From Cymodocea nodosa (taxonomy: Eukaryota > Streptophyta > Magnoliopsida > Alismatales > Cymodoceaceae), in NCBI GenBank assembly GCA_036874045.1, contig CM072340.1, positions 3,983,001 through 4,047,000 on the forward strand: 64,000 bases of DNA, in the 5' to 3' direction. Of the stretch, positions 57,403-64,000 are shown one piece after another. A program made the translations under genes and the position numbers. The first letter of the stretch is position 1, and every line of letters starts with the position of its first letter. The notes under the pieces were generated by a model. That model was not told the DNA's origin and ran no database searches. It was given only the letters and a program-made list of their open reading frames with translations.

Positions 57403-59032
57403 GTTTTTATTGAAAAGCATGATATGTTTTAAAGTTATATCTTCTGTATCATGAACAGTGAACATTTAGACAACTCGTTAAATTAGAGTTTTGTTTGTGT
57501 AGAGGTCACGTGAGAACTTGTTAAGTTAGAGGCTTAAAGGTTAAAATAGGTCACGCGATAACTCGTTAAGTTAGTGAGTAAAAGAAGAGATGAACTCGTT
57601 AAGTTAGTATTATAAATGTGGTGAAATTATAAGTTACGAATGTTGTATTGTATCACGTGAGGTGCACATGTTTAACTCGTTAAGTTAACATAACTAAATG
57701 CGTTGAGTTGCTATATTGAACACTAAGGCAACACGTTAGGTTAGCGTTATAAACTTAAGTTGTTATTTTTGCACATGGTAAAATTCTTATTATAAAAACA
57801 TTTGTTTATTACTGAATCGATGAGTTAACCTTTTTCAGAGACTTATAGTCGTAACTATCCGAAAGGTAACTTAATTCATGTTTTCAGGTCTTGACACGTG
57901 TCTCACTAGTTTTATGGTATAAAGAGTTTTTCGATGACTTACAACCGTAATTATCTGAAACTTAAACTATTTTCGGTGAGTTATCGTTTAACTTTCTGAA
58001 AGAAAGGTTAAACTGGTTCGTTGAGTTAGCATAACACCATAGATTTAGTTCGTTGAGTTAGCTACAGTACTTGTCACGTGAAATGACATATGAGGAACTC
58101 GTTAAGTTAGAAACATTAAGTTATATTTATATACTTGTGTTACTCGTTTAGTTAACATTAAAGTAACGATTTCTTATTATGCTTGATGTAAGATTTTGGA
58201 AGAGAAAGTTTATTTGGCAAGAAATTTTTCAATGATCTAGGACTGATGATTAAAGAAAATTTGAAATATAAACGTGGGTCAGAACGTGTGTGTTTCGATG
58301 AAGGAAAAAGAAAAGACGTGGAGAAGGGGAAAACTAGTAGTGATTAAACGTGAAGGATATGCATGAAATGAAGATACAATATAAAAGACATAGAATTCTC
58401 GGTGATCAAACTATCCCTACACACCAAAAGAAAAATCTTTTTCAGGGATCAAAAACACCTCCTTGGGGAAAATCTCTCAAGTGGAAGAAAGTTTAGTGAA
58501 GCAGAAAGGTCAAATTTATGTCGCTGAAGATTTGAAGTCTCAAGTGGAAGAAAGTTCAGTGAAGCAGAAAATGTCAAATTTATGTCGCTGAAGATTTGAA
58601 GTATCAAGTGGAAGAAAATTCAGTGAAGTAGAACCAGGTATTATTTATGTCATTGAAGATTTAAAGTATCAGAAAAAAGTAAATTCAGTGAAGCAGAGAA
58701 AGAGAAGATATTCGTCACTAAAGAATTGCTAAAGAAGAAAAAGAAGAAGAAGAAATATCTCAAACAGGGAGAAATGTTTTAAATTCCGTAAATTAGTTTT
58801 CTCTGTTTGTAGTTATGAAATTGTTTAGATGATACATGGTATCGAGATATAATTGCATCTACAATTTCTAAGGAGAATTGAATTGTATATTGTAATTGAA
58901 ACCTTGAATAAAAATGATTTTATGAAAACAATGTCTCGACTTATTTTTGTGTTTTAAAGTTTCTATTATATTTCAGAAAATATTAAAAAATACACAATTC
59001 ACCCCCTTCTTGTGTAGCCATACAATCTTACA
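57403..59032 (+). repeat. Copia 3' LTR, second part, subtype II
   Basis: Resumes GTTTTTATTGAAAAGC and ends ATCTTACA at 59032. Together with 39179-39385 gives about 1837 bases. Shares with 13803-15640 the AACTATCCGAAAGGTAAC segment (57820-58020) and three TTCAGTGAAGCAGAAA...GAAGATTTGAAG units (58490-58640). Confidence 0.88.
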
Positions 59033-60629
59033 CTAACATATCTCCTTCATCTTCTAAAAAGTCTATGGTATGTAAGGACATTTCTAACTCCTCAAACCTT
59101 TCTAGTTTGAAAATATTTAATTGAGTATCCTCATTACCATATGCTAACTTCATTACTCCAGTTTTACAATTTATAATAGCCCCTAATGTTGCTAAAAATG
59201 GCCTTCCCAAAATTAAAGATGTATCACTATTTTTATGCTTAATTTGTTGGGAATCCAAAATTACAATATCAATAGGATATATAAAGTTTTTGATTTTAAT
59301 TAAGACATCTTCTATTTTTCCTCTAGGGTATCTTATACTTCTATCAGCTAATTGAATAACTGTACCAATAGGAGTTAAGCCTTCTAATCCTAAGGATGCA
59401 AATATATCACTTGGCATAACATTTATACCTGCACCTAAGTCTATTAAGGTTCTTTCTAGAATGGTATTTCCTATGGTGCATGATATAACAGGGATTCCAA
59501 GATCAGATAACTTTTTAGGAATTTGTGGTAGAAATAGGGAACTACTTTGCTCAGCTAAAAAGACCTTTCTAAGAACTTTTTGCTCTCTTTTCTTAGTACA
59601 CCAATCCTTCAAAAATTTAGCACAATGTGGCATTTTCTGCAATAGATCTAACAAAGGAATGTTAACTTGTACTTTTTCAAAAATTTCTCTGATTTTTTCT
59701 TGTTTTTCAAGTATTGTTTGTTGTAATCTTTTAGGATAGGGTGCTAAAGATTTTGATTTAAAAGATTCTTTTTCTTTCGTTTGATTTGTTTGATCATTTT
59801 TAGTCTCATTAGCAGATTTAGATTGTTCTTCATTGATTTCTAGATTTTCAACTATTACATTTTCATTATCGTTTTGATTTTTACTCTTATCCACCTTCAT
59901 ATTATTTTCATTTTGAGTTCTTGATGGTATATCAGTTCCAGATCTTAATGTTACACATACATCTTCCAGATTTTCGTTACTCTCATGATGTTTTTGTATA
60001 TCATTTTTGTGATTATGATCTTCAATTGTTTTTAGTTTTAAAGTGCATTCTTTAAATTCTATTGCATTAATATTTTCTTTTGGCTTTATATTTTGCAAAT
60101 TATGTAGATCTATAACATTATAATTTCCATTGTTCTATTGCATAACTTGTATTTTCATTGTATATTCGTCCAATGCTTTTAGTTTTCTTTCCAGATCATC
60201 TAATCTCATTGCATTTAATTTTTGATCAATTTTCATTATGGTTTTTTCTGTTTCGTAAATTATATCCATTTTAGGTTCTAAATATGCTTCCTTATAGTTT
60301 AATTGGTTGACTTCTTGTTGCTAACACATAAAGTATTCTAGTTTGTCCAGGTTTTGCTCTATACTACGCTCTAGTCTATCATACCTATCCCAAACTTCAG
60401 TGTCTCTCAACATATTGCACATTCTATACTGACTATCAGTTCGATAAACTATAGGATTCTCATACTCGGCTTTATCATATTGAGGATAATTCATTTGTTG
60501 TTCATGGTATCTAGCCATCTACAAACATCTCAGTTTCAAATAGTCAGAAATGTCGTGACCTTTAGAATTGCAGAATTCACATATGCTAACTACAGGTTTC
60601 AGAAATCTTTGAGCATAAGCATATGCCAT
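59033..60629 (-). pseudogene. Nucleocapsid-protease ORF
   Basis: From ATG 60629 MAYAYAQRFLKPVVSICEFC, then a knuckle; stops near 60519 and 60322; then a 350-codon open frame from 60098 holding EDVCVTLRSGTDIPSRTQ, QKVLRKVFLAEQSSSLFLPQ, the protease site LIDLGAGINVMPSDIF (intact DLGA) and SLILGRPFLATLGAIINC. Best-preserved protease in the window. No capsid between primer site and knuckle. Confidence 0.88.
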
Positions 60630-60706
60630 ATTCCTCAATTACAGAAGAAAACACACAACACTCTCGCTATTAAAACAAAACAACTCTAACAGTTGTTTAT
60701 ATTAAT

Positions 60707-60724
60707 TCCCCGGCAACGACGCCA
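60707..60724 (-). other. Gypsy primer binding site
   Basis: Minus strand TGGCGTCGTTGCCGGGGA, one change from the tRNA-Asp complement. Confidence 0.85.
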
Positions 60725-60731
60725 TAAAACT

Positions 60732-62734
60732 TGTTTGGTTACCTAGCACGACACTAGAAAACTTGTTTGGATCTCTAGCACGGCACCAGAAAAACTTGGA
60801 TTTGTTAACTTCTGTTTTTTCTTAGTTAATTTATCTTTATGCCTATTCCTTTTTAGAAGTAAACAAACAACCTTTTACCCAAATTAGATATTAATTCCAA
60901 TTTGTATTTTAACTGAAAGTGCACAGTGTCTATTGTATTAGTGTGCAAGTACAGGTTGATCCCACAGGGAATTGCTTAAGAATTAATAACTGTTCTGTTT
61001 TTAACAATCAAATTTATATATTCAATAAGCTCTCCGTTGAGTTAACTATAACTCAACGAACTAACCTTGTGGACTTAAGTTAACTTCATGAGCCTGCATT
61101 TCCTATTTAATATTGCTATTTACAAAGTAATTCGGCCAACCATTGGGCGGTTCCAAAGATTGTAAATAACATCAATTAAGCTCTTTAATGTTAGTAAACA
61201 TTGGATTTATCATCAGGCAATACTAACATTCAGATAATTCAAACAGTAACCATTAAAATCTTTTAGTCTTTTGAACGAACCAATTTTAGTAAACTGTAAA
61301 ACTAAAACAAACATAAAACAATCACAACACTGACAAAGATAACATTAATCACGATACAACACAAACAATACAAAATATAAACACAGATAAGTTGTTTTTG
61401 GTATTTTTGTTTTGATATGAACATGGAAATAGGCGAAAGGTGAAATGTAAAGTAATCTCAGTCAACAGTAAATACTTCCATCACTACATGCTACGCGATT
61501 ACACCACTGAAAATTAAACCACTTATAATTCTGTCTCCTCTCCCAATAGAATCGCGAGTCCAGAATTGCAAGATGATCTCCTCTTCAGCATACAGGCATC
61601 AACTCGAAACCAAGGCTAGAAGCTTTATGATCTCCTGAAATATGAGTCGATGCTTGGTGAAAATGACTTCCCTTCCTGCGACGTGATCACTCCTCATAGT
61701 GGTTGTCAGACACTGTGTTTGGCTCAAAATCGACCCGACATCAGGAAAGTATCCTCACAGACCTCTGTTGGTTGGTGATTATGGTGGTAGTGATAATGGT
61801 TGGTGTGGTACTTTAGAGAATTGCCGATGGTGATCCTCCTTTGTACACACTGGCTATACCCATCGATCACACACACTTTACTTCTTTTTCTTCTTTTCTT
61901 TTATATTTCTTCAGTGGTAACTACTTCTACTTGAATGGTCGGTTGGATTTCCTTCATTCATATCAACGACGATGATTTCTTCTCCCTGCGCAATACGTGC
62001 AATTGTGTTTTTTTCCTTACAACTGTCCTATTTCTACAACCGCTACAATGTCATATTAGAAAATAAATAGTTTGTGGAGTTACAGATAACTCAACGGACT
62101 TGCTTCGTTGATTTAACTATAAAACACGTGCATAAATTTAACTATCCGATGCTCAAGTGCATTTTGAATACTTACAGACTTAACTATCCGATGTTCAGAT
62201 GCATTTCGGATAGTTACAGATAACTCACCGATATATAACTTAAGTCAATTTTCCAGATCACGACACCTGTCATCAACAGTTTTATAATAAAAGAAACATT
62301 TCAGAGAGTTATAGGTCTAACTATCTAATGCCCAGCTGCAATTTCGGATAGTTAGAGATAACTCACCGAAAGTTCACTTAAGTCATGCATTATGGTTTCG
62401 ACACGTGTACTTCAGGAAATAATAAAATATTCTTTTAAAACATAACTATTCGACAATTTAAACATAACTGTCCGATACATGTTCGGTATGTTAAACATAA
62501 CTGTCCAAAATAATAGAAAATTCAGATACTTAAGAATTTCATAGCCTACAATTTACTAACAGTTCAGAAATGTACTAAATTAACATTAATTCCACGAAAT
62601 TAAGCAGATTCTTTAATTAAAGCTTATAACAGTGCAATTATAACATAATGGCTTAATTCTCATATGATAAGCTAAATATTATGCAATTAACCATCATTTA
62701 ACCGTTAATATTATGCACTTTTTCATTCTAAACA
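60732..62734 (-). repeat. Gypsy 5' LTR, subtype B
   Basis: 2003 bases from CTAAACA end to TGTTTGG; carries CGGATAGTTA/AACTCACCG units at 62140-62370. It abuts the capsid fragment of the divergent family at 62735 with no target duplication to 21958. Confidence 0.86.
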
Positions 62735-63028
62735 CCACCTTCTTGCTCCATCTCTCAAGGTGAAGTGAACAAATCTCAATAAGATGGAATCATCTATCAG
62801 ATTTTGTATCTTCATTAGATTGCATACATCTTCAAATTCTTCAAGGAAGCCATAAGCATCCTCATCATCATGTCCCATGAACTTTGGTACTTGGCTGATG
62901 TAGTGGGATTTCAACTAAAAGTGTGCTCCATTCTCATCTGGTAGTTGAATGCAAGTGATCCTACTTCTCTGTGTAGGATAGAACATGTCTTTGAGTACCA
63001 CCCTCCTCTCATTGTTGTTTGTTGCCAT
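62735..63028 (-). pseudogene. Capsid-like gag start of a divergent Athila-like family
   Basis: From ATG 63028: MATNNNERRVVLKDMFYPTQ, a TAG near 62914, then LKSHYISQVPKFMGHDDEDA, YGFLEEFEDVCNLMKIQ, RFVHFTLRDGARRW. It is the N-terminal capsid domain, distant from the other family. Cut by the LTR at 62734. It lies downstream of integrase in the same sense. Confidence 0.85.
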
Positions 63029-63403
63029 GTGTATTTCTTTTTGATTCTCGATGCGTATCAACCTGTTATCTGCACCTCTCTCCCATCTTTTCATGCACTA
63101 AGACATTCACATCAGTTATGTAATTCAAGAGTATATGCAAGAGTTATTTACATGGTGAAATATCATCAAAGTGTACAAGTATCATCATATATCATAAAAT
63201 TTCAGCATGAATGGTTCACCATATAAACTCAAGATGACATGAAACAAAGAGGATAGATGCATGATAATAAGCATATAAAATTTTGACGTGAACTTGCAAT
63301 AATCAATTTTATTGTTAACTACTAACACAATAATACATAGAATGAAAAATTACTAAAAATTAAGAGCAGAAAAACTACATCTTCAACTAAATACATATAA
63401 AAA
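63029..63403 (-). other. Spacer between integrase and capsid, divergent family
   Basis: 375 bases, no LTR, primer site or obvious polypurine tract. Contains splice-acceptor-like GGTGCAG upstream of the capsid ATG. No gene. Confidence 0.5.
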
Positions 63404-64000
63404 CTAATTATAATTGGGTTCCAACAACAAAGCACTCTCTCCATGATTGTATGTTTTTCCAGGATAATATTCTTTAAGTCTTTGACCATTCACTATAGTT
63501 TTAAATCCTGTCTTACAATTTTCTATAGCTATAGCTCCATGATTATATATATGTTTAAAGATGAATGGTCCTGTCCATCTAGTCTTAAATTTTCCAGGGA
63601 ACAAATGTAATCTAGAATTATATAATAAAACTTCTTGTCCCTCATGAAAGTCCTTTCTCAAAATTTTCTTGTCATGGAATGCTTTTGCTCATTCTTTTGC
63701 AATCTTTGCATTTTCATAAGCCTCTCTTCTTATTTCTTCCAGCTCATTGAGTTGATATTTTCTTGCTTTTCCTACATCATCAACACACATGTTAAATGTT
63801 CTAATAGCCCATTCAACTTTATGTTCTATTTCTATAGGTAAATGGCATGCTTTCCCATAAACTACTCTAAATGGTGACATTCCCAACACAATTTTATAGG
63901 CAATCTTATAACCCCAAAGTGCATCATTAAGCTTTTCTGCCCAATCCTTCTTACTTGGTTTGATTACTTTTTCGAGCATTTGCTTGATTTGTCTATTGGA
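63404..64000 (-). pseudogene. Integrase of the divergent Athila-like family
   Basis: Integrase end: VIKPSKKDWAEKLNDALWGY, LGMSPFRVVYGKACHLPIEI, a TGA near 63690, then EGQEVLLYNSRLHLFPGKF, KTRWTGPFIFKHIY, IVNGQRLKEYYPG, stop at 63404. It is clearly related to but diverged from the other integrases. The window cuts its 5' side. Confidence 0.9.

Larger units (their letters stand above)
29543..59032 (+). mobile_element. Ty1/copia SIRE-type element, copy 2 (contains G5)
   Basis: 5' LTR 29543-31155, primer site, gag, deleted pol, spacer, ORF3, PPT, 3' LTR split into 39179-39385 and 57403-59032 by gypsy element G5. The LTRs differ in subtype (I at left, II at right), and the flanks (ATTTA left, CTAAC right) are not a duplication. 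The right flank CTAAC is the complement of the GTTAG flank of copia copy 1, and the host gag-protease frame is continuous across those two flanks. Confidence 0.88.
59033..62734 (-). mobile_element. 5' half of a gypsy element (G4b)
   Basis: Minus order: 5' LTR 62734-60732, primer site, NC-protease ORF, cut at 59033 by the copia LTR. The cut site CTAAC joins perfectly in frame to GTTAG at 15641 of the protease-RT fragment. The LTR is subtype B. Confidence 0.85.

Noticed and set aside
21958..62734. One gypsy element with a copia element nested in it
   Set aside because: The two LTRs are of different subtypes, flanks (GGATG, CCACC) do not match, and the copia flanks hit different genes (integrase and protease).
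62945..63226. 93-codon + strand frame
   Set aside because: Antisense to the capsid start and spacer of the divergent element; no recognisable domain.

Overview
This window is a dense nest of LTR retrotransposons from an AT-rich plant nuclear genome, most likely a eudicot (species not determined). I see no ordinary host gene, tRNA, rRNA or CRISPR. Almost every coding stretch belongs to one of three element families: a Ty3/gypsy Athila-type family with an FMDD reverse transcriptase and a tRNA-Asp-like primer site; a Ty1/copia SIRE/Maximus-type family with an initiator-Met primer site; and, at the far right, a second, divergent Athila-like family. Most coding regions carry in-frame stops.

Layout: 1-5938 gypsy RNase H end, integrase, accessory ORF3 and a second ORF3 start (+). 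5939-15640 copia copy 1 (-). 15641-16538 gypsy protease/RT fragment (+). 16539-21957 internally deleted gypsy element with 5' LTR (+). 21958-29542 3' half of a gypsy element (-): LTR, PPT, F-box gene, capsid-like gag, integrase end. 29543-59032 copia copy 2 (+), whose 3' LTR is split by a full-length gypsy element, G5, at 39386-57397 (-). 59033-62734 gypsy NC-protease half with 5' LTR (-). 62735-64000 fragments of the divergent Athila-like family (-).

The unusual biology is in the gypsy family. G5, bounded by two LTRs and a near-perfect 5-bp target duplication, reads LTR - PBS - zinc-knuckle/protease - RT - RNase H - integrase - ORF3 - small ORF - capsid-like gag - F-box gene - PPT - LTR. Gag is therefore split: the nucleocapsid knuckle opens the element directly after the primer site, while the capsid domain lies about 9 kb downstream beside a 310-codon F-box gene that is still open. 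The same arrangement appears in a second copy, and an IN-then-capsid order recurs in the divergent family at 63 kb. An F-box protein would be expected to contact SKP1 of an SCF ubiquitin ligase; a role against host silencing is speculation.

The copia and gypsy families also share material that the two superfamilies do not normally share: an ORF3 domain, roughly 0.9 kb of non-coding sequence with a conserved core of about 200 bp, LTR segments, and a palindromic TCCGTTGAGTTA motif present before nearly every gypsy ORF. The two copia copies appear to have exchanged halves by an inversion, since LTR subtype, target duplication and host reading frame all match across copies rather than within them. 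All comparisons were made by eye between copies inside this window.
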